Assembly: GCF_013170845.1 (NCBI RefSeq)
Contig: NZ_CP033367.1
Coordinates: forward strand, 496,001-560,000
Length of the DNA stretch: 64,000 nucleotides
Source: Mesorhizobium loti R88b
Lineage (GTDB): Bacteria; Pseudomonadota; Alphaproteobacteria; Rhizobiales; Rhizobiaceae
Direction of reading: 5' to 3'
The first letter of the stretch is position 1, and each line of letters starts with the position of its first letter. Position numbers and translations under genes: made by a program. The notes under the pieces were generated by a model. The model searched no databases, was not told the origin of the DNA, and saw only the letters and a program-made list of their open reading frames with translations. This document shows positions 46,611 through 57,448 of this stretch, piece by piece.

Positions 46611-48212
46611 TTAGTTGCGGGCGGCGATATCGGCGCGGATGAACACTGTCACCGAAGCGTCCTGATGCAGAACGCGGTAGTTGCGCAGCGCCTCGGCAAT
46701 GCCGGGGGCATCGTGCAGTGACGGCATGGGATGCTGGTCCTTTACGTTCAGCAGTACCGGCGGGCGCGGTCCTGATGTTCCGTCGTCGATGATGATGTCG
46801 GGCCGTTTCGCGGCAAGTTCGCCGGCGATCGATGCGGTGTATCTTTCCCTCAGGGCGGCCAGGTCCTGGCGTATCGCGGGATCCTGTTCCAGCCCCATCA
46901 ATATGCCTGCGTCATTGACCATCCAGCCCGATTGCTGGCGTGCCACGAAACGGGCGCCGGTCATGCGGGTGAGCGGATTGCTGAACTGCAGCTGCGACGC
47001 GATCGACATCATGGTCGGATGATCGACCGCGCGCACGATTGCAGCGGTCGCGGCATCAAGGTCACGACGCGACTGGGTGAAGGCCAGGCCTTGCTGCAGT
47101 CCCGCCAAAAGCACGATCGAAAACAGACCGAGCGCGGCACCAGCCTTGGCCGTCAGCGTCAGGCTGCGCCACGGTTTCAGCCTGATGTATTGCAGCATCA
47201 GCGCCAGCACGCCGAGCGTCAGGAAGGGCAATGCCTGATAGGTCCAGCCTTTGCCCATGATGACGAAAGCCGGGACGTAGGCGGCCCCGGCCAGCAACAT
47301 TGTGCTCGCATCGCGATCCCGCCGGCCGGGAGAGGCCATCGCCAGCGTGGCGACGGTCATCGCCACAAACATCGTGACCTGCCACAGCATCAGCACGTCA
47401 ACCACCGGCATGCGCATCGGCAGATAGACCTGGCGCAGCAAGGGCATGACGTCGGTGAAGAAAGGCTGCATGAAGACGGCAAGTGCAGCCAGGTAGACGA
47501 CGGTGAGAGCAGCGCCGATCATATTCTCTGCCGTCAGCAGCGGATGCAGCGAGCGCCGTTTCAGCGCGATGACCACGGCCGGCACCGCCAGGGCCAGCAC
47601 ACTATAGGGTGGCTTGATCATCACGAAGACACCGGCGCCGATGCCCGCGACGATCCGCTCGGCCGTGCTGCCGGCGCGAAAATCGACAGTCCTGTCGCGG
47701 GCGGAAAACAGCGCCAGCCACGGCAGCAAGACGATAACACCTATTTGTTCGCGCTGGCCGAAATCGATCGGGAACAGGAACAGCACGAAGAACAGCGCGG
47801 CCGGCACGATCCAGAGATGCCGTTTCAGCGTTTCGTCCGCCCGTGCGGCAATGCGGGCCGAAAACCAGACCGATGCGATCGCCAACACGGTCACGCCGAC
47901 GCTCACCCAGAGCTCCGCCGAAAGCCCGGTCAGCCGCTCGAGCAGCACGAAAGGCAGATAGAGCCAGACGGAAAAGGCCGGATTGACCTCGATGATGTCG
48001 ACCGAGAGGCGCGCGCCGTCGAGCACGCGTTCGCCGATCACCAGCAGCCAGGACACGTCGACATTGCCGGGCATGACAAGCAGCGAGACAATGATCGCAT
48101 AGCCGGCGATCAGCAGCGTCGCGGCCACCGGCCAGCCAAGCCGGACGGCGGATGCGGCCCTGACCGACCGCAAACCGACCGGTTCGTCGGAAGCAACGAA
48201 TGGCGCGTCCAT
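46611..48212 (-). CDS. Polytopic membrane protein, glycosyltransferase-like
   Basis: 533 residues with about 10-12 hydrophobic segments and a soluble C-terminal third ending VTVFIRADIAARN. Features of GT-C membrane glycosyltransferases: an acidic pair in the first loop (ARLSVDIIEVNPAFSVWLYL) after the first helix. The family is not certain. The inner ATG (MDAPFVAS) is preferred over a GTG seven codons earlier. Confidence 0.65.
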   Translation of the reverse strand: MDAPFVASDEPVGLRSVRAASAVRLGWPVAATLLIAGYAIIVSLLVMPGNVDVSWLLVIGERVLDGARLSVDIIEVNPAFSVWLYLPFVLLERLTGLSAELWVSVGVTVLAIASVWFSARIAARADETLKRHLWIVPAALFFVLFLFPIDFGQREQIGVIVLLPWLALFSARDRTVDFRAGSTAERIVAGIGAGVFVMIKPPYSVLALAVPAVVIALKRRSLHPLLTAENMIGAALTVVYLAALAVFMQPFFTDVMPLLRQVYLPMRMPVVDVLMLWQVTMFVAMTVATLAMASPGRRDRDASTMLLAGAAYVPAFVIMGKGWTYQALPFLTLGVLALMLQYIRLKPWRSLTLTAKAGAALGLFSIVLLAGLQQGLAFTQSRRDLDAATAAIVRAVDHPTMMSIASQLQFSNPLTRMTGARFVARQQSGWMVNDAGILMGLEQDPAIRQDLAALRERYTASIAGELAAKRPDIIIDDGTSGPRPPVLLNVKDQHPMPSLHDAPGIAEALRNYRVLHQDASVTVFIRADIAARN

Positions 48213-48304
48213 GCCAGCGGTCCTCACCACCAAAGCAGCAATTGAGCCGGATATGTAGCAAGCCAGCGGTTAAGGGCGTTCTAAAGCGCCTGCTGCAGCG
48301 CGAG

Positions 48305-49264
48305 CTAGAGCTTGCGCAGCGCCACTTCCTCGATCAGGTGGTCGGCGCCCTTGCGCAAGATCAGGTCGGCGCGGGCACGCGTTGGCAGGATGTTTTCGCG
48401 CAAATTCTTCAGGTTGATGTTGGTCCAAAGGCCTTCGGCGATGGCGCGCGCCGAATCCTCCGAGAGTTGCGAATAGCGATGGAAGAAGGAGTCCGGATTG
48501 CGGAAGGCCGTCTCGCGCAGCCGCATGAAGCGGGAAATGTACCAGTTGTGGATCAGCTTCTCGTCGGCATCGATGTAGATGGCGAAATCAAAGAAGTCAG
48601 ACAGGAAAGGCACGATCTTGCCGTCATGCGGCAGCTTGCCCGGCTGCAGGACATTGATGCCTTCGAAGATCAGGATATCGGGCCGGTCGATGGTGACGAA
48701 CTCGCCGGGAATGACGTCATAGGTGAGATGCGAATAGACCGGCGCGCGGACATCGGGCAGCGCCGACTTGATGCCTGAGAGGAAGCGCAGCAGCGCGCCG
48801 ACATCGTAGCTGTCGGGAAAACCCTTGCGTTCCATAAGGTTTTCGCGGCGCAGCACCTCATTGGGGAGCAGAAAACCATCAGTGGTGATGAGATCGACCT
48901 TGGGGCTCGACGGCCAGCGTGCCAGAAGCTCTTTCAGCACGCGCGCCGTGGTCGATTTGCCGACCGCGACGGAACCGGCAATGCCGATGATGAACGGCGT
49001 CTTGACCACGTCGACGGCGTTGAAGAAGGCCTGGCGCTGCCGGAACAGAAGCTGGCTCGCCTCGACATGGGCCGACAGAAGCCGCGACAGCGACAGATAG
49101 ATGCGCGAGACCTCCGCGAGGTCGATCGGGTCGTTGAGCGAACGCAGGCGGCGGAATTCGTCGTCGCTCAGCGTCAGCGGCGTGTCGGCACGGAATCGCG
49201 ACCATTGCTCGGCCGAGAAGAAACGAAAGGGGGAATATTTCTCGGTTGGCGCGAGCTGATCCAT
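48305..49264 (-). CDS. coaA: Pantothenate kinase (type I)
   Basis: 319 residues. P-loop [17 protein letters not shown] and the family segments [24 protein letters not shown] and [13 protein letters not shown]. First committed step of coenzyme A synthesis. It follows hisE, as in many alphaproteobacteria, and may be cotranscribed with the his genes. Confidence 0.96.
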   Translation of the reverse strand: MDQLAPTEKYSPFRFFSAEQWSRFRADTPLTLSDDEFRRLRSLNDPIDLAEVSRIYLSLSRLLSAHVEASQLLFRQRQAFFNAVDVVKTPFIIGIAGSVAVGKSTTARVLKELLARWPSSPKVDLITTDGFLLPNEVLRRENLMERKGFPDSYDVGALLRFLSGIKSALPDVRAPVYSHLTYDVIPGEFVTIDRPDILIFEGINVLQPGKLPHDGKIVPFLSDFFDFAIYIDADEKLIHNWYISRFMRLRETAFRNPDSFFHRYSQLSEDSARAIAEGLWTNINLKNLRENILPTRARADLILRKGADHLIEEVALRKL

Positions 49265-49288
49265 CGAGATACCTGCCCTCCCTCGCGG

Positions 49289-49612
49289 TCAGCCCTTGGG
49301 CCGTGACGCCTTTTCGGAGATGCCCGAACGCCCGGTGCGGCTTTCGAGCTCCTTGAGCACGTCGCTCAACGGAACACCCGAGATGCCGAGAACGACAAGC
49401 CAATGATATATAAGATCGGCGCTTTCGGAAACGAGGCCCTGTTTATCGCGCTTGACGGCGGCAATCACCGTCTCGACCGCCTCTTCGCCCAGCTTCTGTG
49501 CCGCCTTGTCGATGCCGCGCGCGAACAGTTTCGCCGTCCACGAGTCCGGATCGCCGGAATGAGCGCGCTCATGGACGATTTTTTCCAGATCGGAGAGCGA
49601 AAATTCAGCCAT
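49289..49612 (-). CDS. hisE: Phosphoribosyl-ATP pyrophosphatase
   Basis: 107 residues, monofunctional His[29 protein letters not shown] contains the metal-binding EExxE-type helix and [12 protein letters not shown] follows. Hydrolyses PR-ATP to PR-AMP, the second step of histidine synthesis. HisI is not in this window. Confidence 0.95.
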   Translation of the reverse strand: MAEFSLSDLEKIVHERAHSGDPDSWTAKLFARGIDKAAQKLGEEAVETVIAAVKRDKQGLVSESADLIYHWLVVLGISGVPLSDVLKELESRTGRSGISEKASRPKG

Positions 49613-49645
49613 GGGCCTGAGAGCCTTTTCTTAGCCGGACAGCCT

Positions 49646-50437
49646 CTAGGGCCGATCGCCTGAGGAGTCCAGCCGCATCGGCAGGCCGGCCTCGGCCATA
49701 TGTGCCTTGGCCTGGGCGATGGTGTAGGTTCCGAAATGGAAGATCGAGGCCGCCAGCACCGCACCGGCATGGCCATCACGAATGCCTTCGACCAGGTGAT
49801 CCAGCGTGCCGACGCCGCCTGAAGCGATGACCGGCGCGCGCACAGCGTCCGCAATCGCACGGGTCAACGCTATGTCGTAGCCGGCCTTGGTGCCATCCCG
49901 GTCCATCGAGGTCAAAAGGATCTCGCCGGCGCCACGATCGACCATTTTCCGGGCGAATTCGACCGCGTCGATGCCGGTCTTCTCGCGCCCGCCATGGGTG
50001 AAAATCTCCCAACGATCGGCCTCGCCGGTGCCGGAGACCTTCTTGGCGTCGATGGCGACGACGATGCACTGGTTGCCGAACTTGTCGGCGGCTTCCGCGA
50101 CGAAGTCCGGATTCTTCACCGCCGCGGTGTTGATCGACACCTTGTCGGCGCCGGCCAGCAACAATTTCCTGATGTCGGCGACCTGGCGCACGCCGCCGCC
50201 GACGGTGAGCGGCATGAAGCATTGCTCAGCGGTGCGGGCAATGACATCGAAGATGGTTTCACGGTTGTCGGACGAAGCCGTGATGTCGAGGAAGCAAAGC
50301 TCGTCGGCACCGGCCGCGTCATAGGCCTTGGCGGCCTCTACCGGGTCACCAGCGTCGATCAGATCGACGAAATTGACGCCCTTGACGACGCGACCATCCT
50401 TGACGTCGAGACACGGAATGACGCGGGCTTTCAGCAT
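49646..50437 (-). CDS. hisF: Imidazole glycerol phosphate synthase cyclase subunit
   Basis: 263 residues. TIM barrel with both catalytic aspartates, in [14 protein letters not shown] and [13 protein letters not shown]. Takes ammonia from HisH and cyclises PRFAR. Its start overlaps the stop of the arginase-like gene by one base (TGATG), so coupling is expected. The ATG at MLKARVIPC was chosen by family length. Confidence 0.96.
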   Translation of the reverse strand: MLKARVIPCLDVKDGRVVKGVNFVDLIDAGDPVEAAKAYDAAGADELCFLDITASSDNRETIFDVIARTAEQCFMPLTVGGGVRQVADIRKLLLAGADKVSINTAAVKNPDFVAEAADKFGNQCIVVAIDAKKVSGTGEADRWEIFTHGGREKTGIDAVEFARKMVDRGAGEILLTSMDRDGTKAGYDIALTRAIADAVRAPVIASGGVGTLDHLVEGIRDGHAGAVLAASIFHFGTYTIAQAKAHMAEAGLPMRLDSSGDRP

Positions 50438-51273
50438 CAGCGGCCCTCTATCGTGGCGATGAGATCGTTGAGCAGCTGGCCGACCAGCGGCGGAACGTCG
50501 GACTGCGCGTCGAAAGCCGGATCGTAAGCGGAAACGGTGATGCCGACGACCGGCAGCGCCAACGCCATGGCGCAAGCCGCGTCGCGAAACTGTTCGGGGC
50601 TCGGACCGCCCGACGTGATATAGCGGTTGGCCTGCAGGTCCTTCGGGTTGTGCACGTCGAGGTCGAGATGCATGTGCACACGCTTGGCGCCCACGGCCTG
50701 TAGCCTTTGCGTCGCTTGCCCGACGCCTGGACATTCCGTGCGGATGACCGGCAATGTCTCGAGAAGTGCTTTCTCCGCCGGGTCGAGATCACGGGCATTG
50801 ACGAGCACGCAGCGCGAGGGATCGATCGGCCGGAAGCCGGGAATGGCTGAGGTCATCGGGCGCCAGCACAGGCCAAGCACCGTCGCCAGCGCCATGCCGT
50901 CGAGAAAACCGTAGACCGAGGTCTCGGGCGTGTTGAGGTCGCCATGCTGGTCGGCCCAGATGATCGCATCGGCGCCCTCGCCGGCGACGGCACCGGCCGA
51001 TGTCAGGCAGTTTCCGGCCAGAACGATGGGAAACCGCCCCCTGTCGATGGCAATGCGGACCTCGCCCGAGACGGCGTTGCAGACGGCAAAGCCGGTGGCG
51101 ATCTCGCGTTCCTGGTCGGGGCCGACCCTGCCGATATCCTCCACCGTGACCTCGTGGCCGGCCATGGTCAGCGCATCGACGAGACCGCCTGCAATCAGCG
51201 CGTCCGGGCCCTGGCCCATGCCGCCATGGTAATGGCCGCTGTCATAGGAGGCGAGGATGATGGTGATCTTCAC
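50437..51273 (-). CDS. Arginase/agmatinase/formiminoglutamase-family protein
   Basis: 278 residues. Ureohydrolase fold. Metal motifs: AGNCLTS (87-92) where arginases have GGDHS, so a Cys (89) replaces the first metal histidine; WADQHGDLN with D108, H110, D112; HLDLDVHNP with D204 and D206. The Cys variant occurs in parts of the superfamily. Which amidino compound, if any, is cleaved is unknown. It overlaps hisA by four bases and hisF by one, so it is embedded in the histidine operon. Confidence 0.85.
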   Translation of the reverse strand: MKITIILASYDSGHYHGGMGQGPDALIAGGLVDALTMAGHEVTVEDIGRVGPDQEREIATGFAVCNAVSGEVRIAIDRGRFPIVLAGNCLTSAGAVAGEGADAIIWADQHGDLNTPETSVYGFLDGMALATVLGLCWRPMTSAIPGFRPIDPSRCVLVNARDLDPAEKALLETLPVIRTECPGVGQATQRLQAVGAKRVHMHLDLDVHNPKDLQANRYITSGGPSPEQFRDAACAMALALPVVGITVSAYDPAFDAQSDVPPLVGQLLNDLIATIEGR

Positions 51274-52019
51274 GATTTCGCCTCCGCCACCGGCTGGCCC
51301 TTCAGGATCGCCAGCGCCTCGGCCGGATCGATGCGGCCATCATAGAGCGCCCGGCCCGAGATCGCGCCCTCAAGCTTTTGCGCGTCGGGCATGGTCATGC
51401 GCACGATGTCGGCGATCGAGGCGAGGCCGCCCGAAGCGATGACCGGGATCGATACGGCGTCGGCGAGGTCGATGGTGGCATCCCAGTTGATGCCGGTCAG
51501 CACGCCGTCGCGATCGATGTCGGTGTAGATGATGGCGGCCACACCGGCGCCCTCGAACTTCCTGGCCAGTTCGACGACGCCGAGGCTCGAGGCCTCGGCC
51601 CAGCCCTCGACAGCCACCTTGCCGCCCTTGGCGTCGATGCCGACAGCCACCTTGCCCGGGAAAGCCTTGCAGGCCTGCCTGACCAGGTCGGGATCGCGCA
51701 CCGCCACCGTGCCAAGGATGACGCGGGCGAGGCCGCGGTCCAGCCAGTCCTCGATCTGCGCAATCGTGCGGATGCCGCCGCCGAGCTGCACCGGGTTCTT
51801 CGTCGCCTTGAGGATGGCGCCAACCGCGGCGCTGTTGACGCTCTGGCCCTTGAAGGCGCCATTGAGATCGACGACATGCAGCCACTCGAAGCCCTGGTCC
51901 TCGAAGGCCCGCGCCTGCGCGGCCGGATCATCATTGTAGATCGTCGCGGTCGCCATATCGCCGTGCTTCAGCCGCACGCACTTGCCGTCCTTCAGGTCGA
52001 TGGCGGGGAAAAGGATCAT
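51270..52019 (-). CDS. hisA: ProFAR isomerase
   Basis: 249 residues. Isomerises ProFAR to PRFAR, the step before HisF/HisH. Both catalytic aspartates are in place ([16 protein letters not shown] and [12 protein letters not shown]), with GGGIRT and ASGGLAS phosphate loops. The ATG at MILFPAIDL fits the family start; the longer in-frame ORF upstream overlaps the DUF1330 gene and is out of register with it. Confidence 0.96.
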   Translation of the reverse strand: MILFPAIDLKDGKCVRLKHGDMATATIYNDDPAAQARAFEDQGFEWLHVVDLNGAFKGQSVNSAAVGAILKATKNPVQLGGGIRTIAQIEDWLDRGLARVILGTVAVRDPDLVRQACKAFPGKVAVGIDAKGGKVAVEGWAEASSLGVVELARKFEGAGVAAIIYTDIDRDGVLTGINWDATIDLADAVSIPVIASGGLASIADIVRMTMPDAQKLEGAISGRALYDGRIDPAEALAILKGQPVAEAKS

Positions 52020-52023
52020 CCGT

Positions 52024-52314
52024 TCAGGCGCCTTCAACGATGACGAAATGGCCTGATGAGGCGGCAAGCCGGAACTTCGAGGCATGTTGATATTCAGGCG
52101 AATGATAGCATTCGACCGCCCTGCCGTAGGACTCGAACTCGACCAGCACATGCCGGTTTCCGGTCGGTCCTTCCGGGTTCTCATGGCGACCGGCGCGAAC
52201 AGCGAACTTCGCGCCATACCTGGCAAAGGCAACGGCATTCGCCTCGATGTATTGCATGTACATCTCGGGATCGCGCACATCGACCATCGCCATCCAGTAG
52301 CCCTTCTTGCTCAT
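52024..52314 (-). CDS. DUF1330 family protein
   Basis: 96 residues ([20 protein letters not shown]). Dimeric alpha/beta ferredoxin-like small protein: [20 protein letters not shown] and [28 protein letters not shown] are the family hallmarks. Function unknown. Placed between hisH and hisA with only a few bases on either side. Confidence 0.9.
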   Translation of the reverse strand: MSKKGYWMAMVDVRDPEMYMQYIEANAVAFARYGAKFAVRAGRHENPEGPTGNRHVLVEFESYGRAVECYHSPEYQHASKFRLAASSGHFVIVEGA

Positions 52315-52317
52315 GAT

Positions 52318-52968
52318 CTAGGGCCTCCAGCGCAGGAAATTGGTGATCAGCGCCAGGCCTAGAGCCTGACTCTTCTCCGGATGGAACTGCGTGCCGACGA
52401 GATTGTCGCGGGCAACGGTGGCTGTCACCGGGCCGCCATAGTCGGTTTCAGCCAGAACCTCGTCCGCCTTGCGCGCATCGAGATGGTAGGAATGGACGAA
52501 ATAGGCATGCAGTCCGTTGGGCCCGGTCGGGATGCCGGCAAACAGCGGATGCTCACGCCTGAGCTCGATCGTGTTCCAGCCGATCTGCGGGATCTTCAGC
52601 GCCGGATCGGCCGGCGTGATCTCCTTGACGTCGCCTGATATCCAGCCAAAGCCATTGGTGACGGTCTTTTCGAGGCCACGTTCCGACATCAGCTGCATGC
52701 CGACGCAGATGCCAAGGAACGGGCGAGCCTTCGCAATGGCGACTTCCTCGACCGCTTCCCACATGCCGTCGACGGCGCGCAAGCCGGCCGCGCAGTCGGC
52801 ATAGGCGCCGACGCCGGGCAGGACGATGCGGTCGGCGCTGCGTACCCGTTCGGCATCAGCCGTCAGGTCGATCTCGGCTGATATGCCGGCTTCGCGCGCG
52901 GCGCGCTCGAAGGCCTTGGTGGCCGAGCGCAGATTGCCCGAGCCGTAATCGATGATTGCTACCCGCAT
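52318..52968 (-). CDS. hisH: Imidazole glycerol phosphate synthase glutaminase subunit
   Basis: 216 residues. Class I amidotransferase: nucleophile Cys in [16 protein letters not shown] and the His/Glu pair in [11 protein letters not shown]. Supplies ammonia to HisF. Starts [17 protein letters not shown], the family N-terminus. Confidence 0.96.
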   Translation of the reverse strand: MRVAIIDYGSGNLRSATKAFERAAREAGISAEIDLTADAERVRSADRIVLPGVGAYADCAAGLRAVDGMWEAVEEVAIAKARPFLGICVGMQLMSERGLEKTVTNGFGWISGDVKEITPADPALKIPQIGWNTIELRREHPLFAGIPTGPNGLHAYFVHSYHLDARKADEVLAETDYGGPVTATVARDNLVGTQFHPEKSQALGLALITNFLRWRP

Positions 52969-52969
52969 G

Positions 52970-53446
52970 TCAGGGCCGTCCCGGAATGTGGGTCAGCCCT
53001 AGTGCCATGCCGGGCTGCGCCGGGCGGGCCAAGGCGGCATCCGGAACCATGCGCGGCGCGGGCACAGCCTCATCCGGCTGTGCCTCGACCTCCAGCGTAT
53101 AGCGCAGGTCGGCATCGTCGAGCTGGCCGGCCTGAACCACGCCCCATTCATGCCAGCCGCGGCGGCGCAGGGCCGCGATGCGCAACCCCTGCCCCTCCAG
53201 GCCGACATAGAGCGAAACCAGCAGCGACAGCAGTGAGCCAGCCAGGCCAAGGCCAAGCCTTTGGCCGAGCATCGAAAGCGCGCCCATGACGATGAAGGCA
53301 AGTGCCGCTTCGATCCACAGCCGGTTCCAGGCAAGCCATAGGGGCGGTACCAAGAGGCCGAGCCAGGTGAAGCCATCGCGGACAAAGGCTGTGGCGTCGA
53401 CCTTCTCGCTGCGGCCGGGCGGTTCCATCACGACATAGCTTGGCAT
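52970..53446 (-). CDS. DUF2628 membrane protein
   Basis: 158 residues. Two or three hydrophobic segments ([57 protein letters not shown]) and a soluble C-terminal half. [20 protein letters not shown] is the DUF2628 hallmark. Function unknown; lies between hisB and hisH in rhizobia. Confidence 0.87.
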   Translation of the reverse strand: MPSYVVMEPPGRSEKVDATAFVRDGFTWLGLLVPPLWLAWNRLWIEAALAFIVMGALSMLGQRLGLGLAGSLLSLLVSLYVGLEGQGLRIAALRRRGWHEWGVVQAGQLDDADLRYTLEVEAQPDEAVPAPRMVPDAALARPAQPGMALGLTHIPGRP

Positions 53447-53450
53447 GACG

Positions 53451-54050
53451 CTATCCCTTCAACGATCCCTTGGTGGAAGGAACCGCGTCTGGCTGGCGCG
53501 GGTCGTGCTCAAGTGCGGCGCGCAGAGCGCGCGCCACTGCCTTGAAGCAGGTCTCGGCAATATGGTGGTTGTTGGCGCCATAGTGGTTGGTGACATGCAG
53601 CGTGATGCCGGCATTCTGGGCCAGCGCCTGGAAGAATTCACGCACCAGTTCCGTGTCGAACGTGCCGATCTTGGGCGACGAGAAGGAAACGTTCCAGACC
53701 AGGAACGGGCGGCCGGATACGTCGATCGCCGCGCGTGTCAGCGTCTCGTCCATGGCAAGGTCGATCGAGGCATAGCGCATGATGCCGCGCCGTTCGCCCA
53801 GCGCCTTGGTCAAGGCCTGGCCGAGCGCGATGCCGGTATCCTCGACCGTGTGGTGATCGTCGATATGCAGGTCACCCTTCGCCCTGACCGTCATGTCGAT
53901 CAGCGAATGGCGCGAAAGCTGGTCCAGCATGTGGTCGAAGAAGCCGACACCCGTGGCGATATCGGATTTGCCCGTGCCATCGACATGGACCGACACCGAG
54001 ATGTCGGTTTCCCTGGTCTTGCGGCTGGCTTCGGCGGAACGGGGCGCCAT
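53451..54050 (-). CDS. hisB: Imidazoleglycerol-phosphate dehydratase
   Basis: 199 residues, monofunctional HisB. Metal-binding histidines in [29 protein letters not shown] and [17 protein letters not shown]. First gene of the minus-strand his run; the [15 protein letters not shown] follows GGATAGAG. Divergent from hslV across 240 bases. Confidence 0.96.
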   Translation of the reverse strand: MAPRSAEASRKTRETDISVSVHVDGTGKSDIATGVGFFDHMLDQLSRHSLIDMTVRAKGDLHIDDHHTVEDTGIALGQALTKALGERRGIMRYASIDLAMDETLTRAAIDVSGRPFLVWNVSFSSPKIGTFDTELVREFFQALAQNAGITLHVTNHYGANNHHIAETCFKAVARALRAALEHDPRQPDAVPSTKGSLKG

Positions 54051-54112
54051 CACTCTATCCTTGTCCCAGCGTTCACATGGTGACCGGTTCACAGGCTTCA
54101 AGCGCTTGCGGG

Positions 54113-54140
54113 CTTGAAAACGAAAGCCTTCTACCAGCAT
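54113..54140 (+). promoter_or_regulatory. Possible heat-shock (RpoH-type) promoter of hslV
   Basis: CTTGAAAA followed at about 15 bases by CCAGCAT, resembling the rhizobial RpoH pattern (CTTGAA, then a CCANAT-like element). Located about 150 bases before hslV, which is a heat-shock gene in other bacteria. Confidence 0.35.
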
Positions 54141-54291
54141 GGTCCGGTGATTGCCAGTTGCCTCTCACAGCGGTATCGGCCTTGCCGGAGAGGCGATTGG
54201 CAATCATCGGTCCCGTGCATACATATGGCCGATCAAAGTTACTCGTACCGCGCCAATCGCCTTTTGGGATGGCGCTGCTCGGAGCCAAGGA

Positions 54292-54843
54292 ATGTCTGAT
54301 AATCTGACCATGCACGCCACGACCATCGTGACGGTGCGCAAGGGCAACAAGGTGGTGATCGCCGGCGACGGCCAGGTTAGCCTTGGCCAGACCATCATGA
54401 AGGGCAATGCCCGCAAGGTGCGTCGCATCGGCAAGGGGGGCAATGTGATTGCCGGTTTCGCCGGTGCCACCGCGGACGCCTTCACGCTGCTGGAACGGCT
54501 CGAAGCCAAGCTCGAACAATATCCCGACCAGCTGACGCGCGCCTGCGTCGAGCTTGCCAAGGACTGGCGCACCGACCGCTATCTGCGCCGGCTTGAAGCA
54601 ATGATGCTGGTCGCCGACAAGTCGATCTCGCTGGCGCTGACCGGCACCGGCGACGTGCTCGAACCCGAATTCGGCGTCATGGCCATCGGTTCGGGCGGCA
54701 ATTATGCACTGGCCGCCGCGCGCGCGCTGATGGACACCGACAAGGATGCCGAGGAAATCGCCCGCAAGGCGATGCAGATCGCATCCGATATCTGCGTCTA
54801 CACCAACAACAATTTCGTCGTCGAAACGCTCGATGCCGCTTGA
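54292..54843 (+). CDS. hslV: ATP-dependent protease HslVU, peptidase subunit
   Basis: 183 residues. Self-processing threonine peptidase; the mature N-terminus is Thr10 in [15 protein letters not shown], matching TTIVSVR of E. coli Hsl[17 protein letters not shown] and the C-terminal [14 protein letters not shown] are conserved. Forms a dodecamer that works with HslU. Its last bases overlap the acetyltransferase gene. Confidence 0.96.
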   Translation: MSDNLTMHATTIVTVRKGNKVVIAGDGQVSLGQTIMKGNARKVRRIGKGGNVIAGFAGATADAFTLLERLEAKLEQYPDQLTRACVELAKDWRTDRYLRRLEAMMLVADKSISLALTGTGDVLEPEFGVMAIGSGGNYALAAARALMDTDKDAEEIARKAMQIASDICVYTNNNFVVETLDAA

Positions 54844-55363
54844 AGAGGCGGTGCTCTACGATTTTCGACCGGTGACGGAAAAAGACCTGCCGATGATCGC
54901 CGGCTGGCTTGCCGAGCCTGAAGTCGCTCAGTGGTGGGACGATCCGGCGACGGAAATCGCCGGGATTCGCGATCATATCGACTCTATTTCCGTCGAGCCG
55001 CTGATCGTGGAACTCGACGGCAAGCCGATCGCCTATCTGCAGAGCTACGATCCGCATCTGGAAGACGACCATCCCTATGCCGATCAGCCATTCGGCACGC
55101 TCGGCATCGATCTCACGATCGGCCGGCCGGAGCTGATCGGCATGGGCCACGGCTCGGCCATCGCCAGACAGTTCGTCGAAGATCTGTTCGAAGAAGGCGT
55201 GCCGCGTGTCATCATCGACCCCGACCCCGCCAACATCAGGGCCATCCGCGCCTATGAAAAAGCCGGATTCCGGGCCGTTGATCGCCGGCAATCCAGATAT
55301 GGCGACGTCGTGCTGATGGCTATTGATGCCGAGGACGGCGGGGAAGAGGGGCAACAGGCATGA
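54833..55363 (+). CDS. GNAT acetyltransferase (AAC(6')-like) within the hslVU operon
   Basis: 176 residues. Begins [25 protein letters not shown] and has the AAC(6')/RimJ-like [25 protein letters not shown] and [14 protein letters not shown] ends, with the CoA site near [14 protein letters not shown]. The acceptor is unknown; drug resistance should not be assumed from the fold. Overlaps hslV by 11 bases and the next gene by four (ATGA). Confidence 0.87.
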   Translation: MPLEEAVLYDFRPVTEKDLPMIAGWLAEPEVAQWWDDPATEIAGIRDHIDSISVEPLIVELDGKPIAYLQSYDPHLEDDHPYADQPFGTLGIDLTIGRPELIGMGHGSAIARQFVEDLFEEGVPRVIIDPDPANIRAIRAYEKAGFRAVDRRQSRYGDVVLMAIDAEDGGEEGQQA

Positions 55364-55962
55364 ACGCATCCGGCGAGGACAAGGACCTCTCGGCCTACGA
55401 AAACAGCTGGCGGATGGGGCTGCTGATCGTGCTTGGCCTGATCACAGTCCAGGCGGTGACGCTCTATCTGATGGGCCACCCACCGATCTGCACCTGCGGC
55501 TACGTCAAGCTCTGGCATGGCGTGGTGAACAGTTCGGAGAATTCCCAGCACATTTCCGACTGGTACACCTTCTCGCACATCATCCACGGCTTCCTGTTCT
55601 ACGCGCTGGCGAGGTTCCTGTTTCCGCGTTCGCCGATCGGCTTGAGGCTGGCATTCGCCGTGCTCATCGAGGGCGGCTGGGAAATCCTGGAAAACAGCCC
55701 GTTCATCATCGAACGCTACCGGGCCGGCACCATCTCGCTCGACTATTACGGCGACAGCATCATCAATTCGGTGTCCGACACACTGGCCATGGTGCTGGGA
55801 TTTGTGATGGCGCGAAGGCTACCTATATGGGTGATCGTCAGCCTCGCCATCCTCTTTGAACTCGGTACCGGCTATCTGATCCGGGACAATCTGACACTCA
55901 ACGTGATCATGCTGCTGCATCCGTTCGAGGCCATCAAGCAGTGGCAAAGTGGAATTCAGTGA
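55360..55962 (+). CDS. DUF2585 membrane protein
   Basis: 200 residues with about five membrane segments. The family core is clear: [20 protein letters not shown] followed by [18 protein letters not shown] and later [17 protein letters not shown]. Conserved His/Asp/Glu residues facing the membrane suggest an enzyme, but function is unknown. One base separates its stop from hslU. Confidence 0.9.
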   Translation: MNASGEDKDLSAYENSWRMGLLIVLGLITVQAVTLYLMGHPPICTCGYVKLWHGVVNSSENSQHISDWYTFSHIIHGFLFYALARFLFPRSPIGLRLAFAVLIEGGWEILENSPFIIERYRAGTISLDYYGDSIINSVSDTLAMVLGFVMARRLPIWVIVSLAILFELGTGYLIRDNLTLNVIMLLHPFEAIKQWQSGIQ

Positions 55963-55963
55963 T

Positions 55964-57274
55964 ATGAGCACATTTCTTCCCCGCGAAATCGTTTCGGAAC
56001 TCGATCGCTTCATCATCGGCCAGAAGGACGCCAAGCGCGCCGTGGCCATTGCCTTGCGCAACCGCTGGCGGCGCCAGCAGCTGGAAGGCCAGATGCGCGA
56101 AGAGGTGATGCCGAAGAACATCCTGATGATCGGGCCGACCGGTGTCGGCAAGACCGAGATCTCGCGCCGCCTGGCGCGTCTGGCCGGCGCGCCCTTCATC
56201 AAGGTCGAGGCGACCAAGTTCACCGAAGTCGGCTATGTCGGCCGCGACGTCGAGCAGATCATTCGTGATCTGGTCGAGATCGCCATCGGTCTGGTGCGCG
56301 AGAAGATGCGCGAGGACGTCAAGGCACGCGCCCACATCAACGCCGAGGAACGCGTGCTGGAGGCGCTGGTCGGCAAGACGGCGAGCCCGGCGACACGCGA
56401 CTCGTTCCGCAAGAAGCTGCGCGATGGCGAACTCGACGACAAGGAAATCGAGATCGAAGTGGCCGACACCGGCAATGGCGGCATGCCAGGCTTCGAGCTT
56501 CCCGGCATGCCGGGCGCCAATATCGGCGTGCTCAACATCAACGACATGCTGTCGAAGGCGATGGGCGGCAAGAAGACCAAGTCGCGCAAGACCTCGGTGA
56601 AGGAATCCTACGACCTGCTGGTCAGTGATGAGTCTGACAAGCTGCTCGACCAGGACGAGGTGGTGCGCCGGGCGCTGGACGCCACCGAAAATGACGGCAT
56701 CGTCTTTCTCGACGAGATCGACAAGATCGCCGCCAGATCGGATATTTCAGGCGGCCCGTCACGTGAAGGCGTGCAGCGTGACCTGCTGCCGCTGGTCGAA
56801 GGCACCACGGTGGCGACCAAATACGGGCCGTTGAAGACGGACCATATACTGTTCATTGCTTCGGGCGCGTTCCATGTCTCGAAGCCGTCAGACCTGTTGC
56901 CGGAATTGCAGGGCCGCTTGCCGATCCGCGTCGAACTGCGCGCGCTGGAGAAGGACGATTTCGTCCGCATCCTCACCGAGACGGAAGCCAGCCTGATCAA
57001 GCAGTATATCGCGCTGATGAAGACCGAGGGCGTCGACCTCACCTTCACCGACGATGCCATCGATTCGCTGGCCGGTATCGCCGTCGACCTCAACGCCAGC
57101 GTCGAGAATATCGGCGCCAGGCGTCTGCAGACCGTGATGGAGCGGGTGCTGGACGAGATTTCGTATGACGCGCCAGACCGCAACGGCACGAGCGTCACCA
57201 TCGACGCCGCCTATGTGGAAAAGCATGTCGGCGACCTCTCGCGAAACACGGATTTGTCGCGATTCATCCTCTAA
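55964..57274 (+). CDS. hslU: ATP-dependent protease HslVU, ATPase subunit
   Basis: 436 residues. AAA+ unfoldase: Walker [10 protein letters not shown], Walker [12 protein letters not shown], pore-loop GYVGRDVE, sensor and C-terminal [12 protein letters not shown], whose tail opens HslV. Inserted I domain at about 110-235 with the usual [14 protein letters not shown]. Last gene of the hslV-GNAT-DUF2585-hslU unit. Confidence 0.96.
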   Translation: MSTFLPREIVSELDRFIIGQKDAKRAVAIALRNRWRRQQLEGQMREEVMPKNILMIGPTGVGKTEISRRLARLAGAPFIKVEATKFTEVGYVGRDVEQIIRDLVEIAIGLVREKMREDVKARAHINAEERVLEALVGKTASPATRDSFRKKLRDGELDDKEIEIEVADTGNGGMPGFELPGMPGANIGVLNINDMLSKAMGGKKTKSRKTSVKESYDLLVSDESDKLLDQDEVVRRALDATENDGIVFLDEIDKIAARSDISGGPSREGVQRDLLPLVEGTTVATKYGPLKTDHILFIASGAFHVSKPSDLLPELQGRLPIRVELRALEKDDFVRILTETEASLIKQYIALMKTEGVDLTFTDDAIDSLAGIAVDLNASVENIGARRLQTVMERVLDEISYDAPDRNGTSVTIDAAYVEKHVGDLSRNTDLSRFIL

Positions 57275-57336
57275 ATGCTTACGTCGGATCGTTCCGACGC
57301 CGGTTCAGGCAATAGCTTCCTGCAACAGCATCATGT

Positions 57337-57362
57337 GTGGCCAGATGGTACCATCTGGCCAC
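57337..57362. repeat. Perfect 26-bp palindrome after hslU
   Basis: Half-site GTGGCCAGATGGT repeated exactly in reverse complement with no gap. It lies 62 bases past the hslU stop. The following bases (CTTTCGTCTT) are pyrimidine-rich but not a clear T tract, so it may be a terminator hairpin or a dimer-binding site. Confidence 0.6.
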
Positions 57363-57448
57363 CTTTCGTCTTGCAAGGTGAAGGGGCGCTCTCGACTCAA
57401 CCCAGAGCTTTACCTAGTTTGCGTGGCAATATCGGTGGGCGGCGGCGC

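Noticed and set aside
46932..48245. 437-codon frame opposite the membrane protein
   Set aside because: His/Gln/Arg-rich shadow; typical of the complement of a membrane protein gene.
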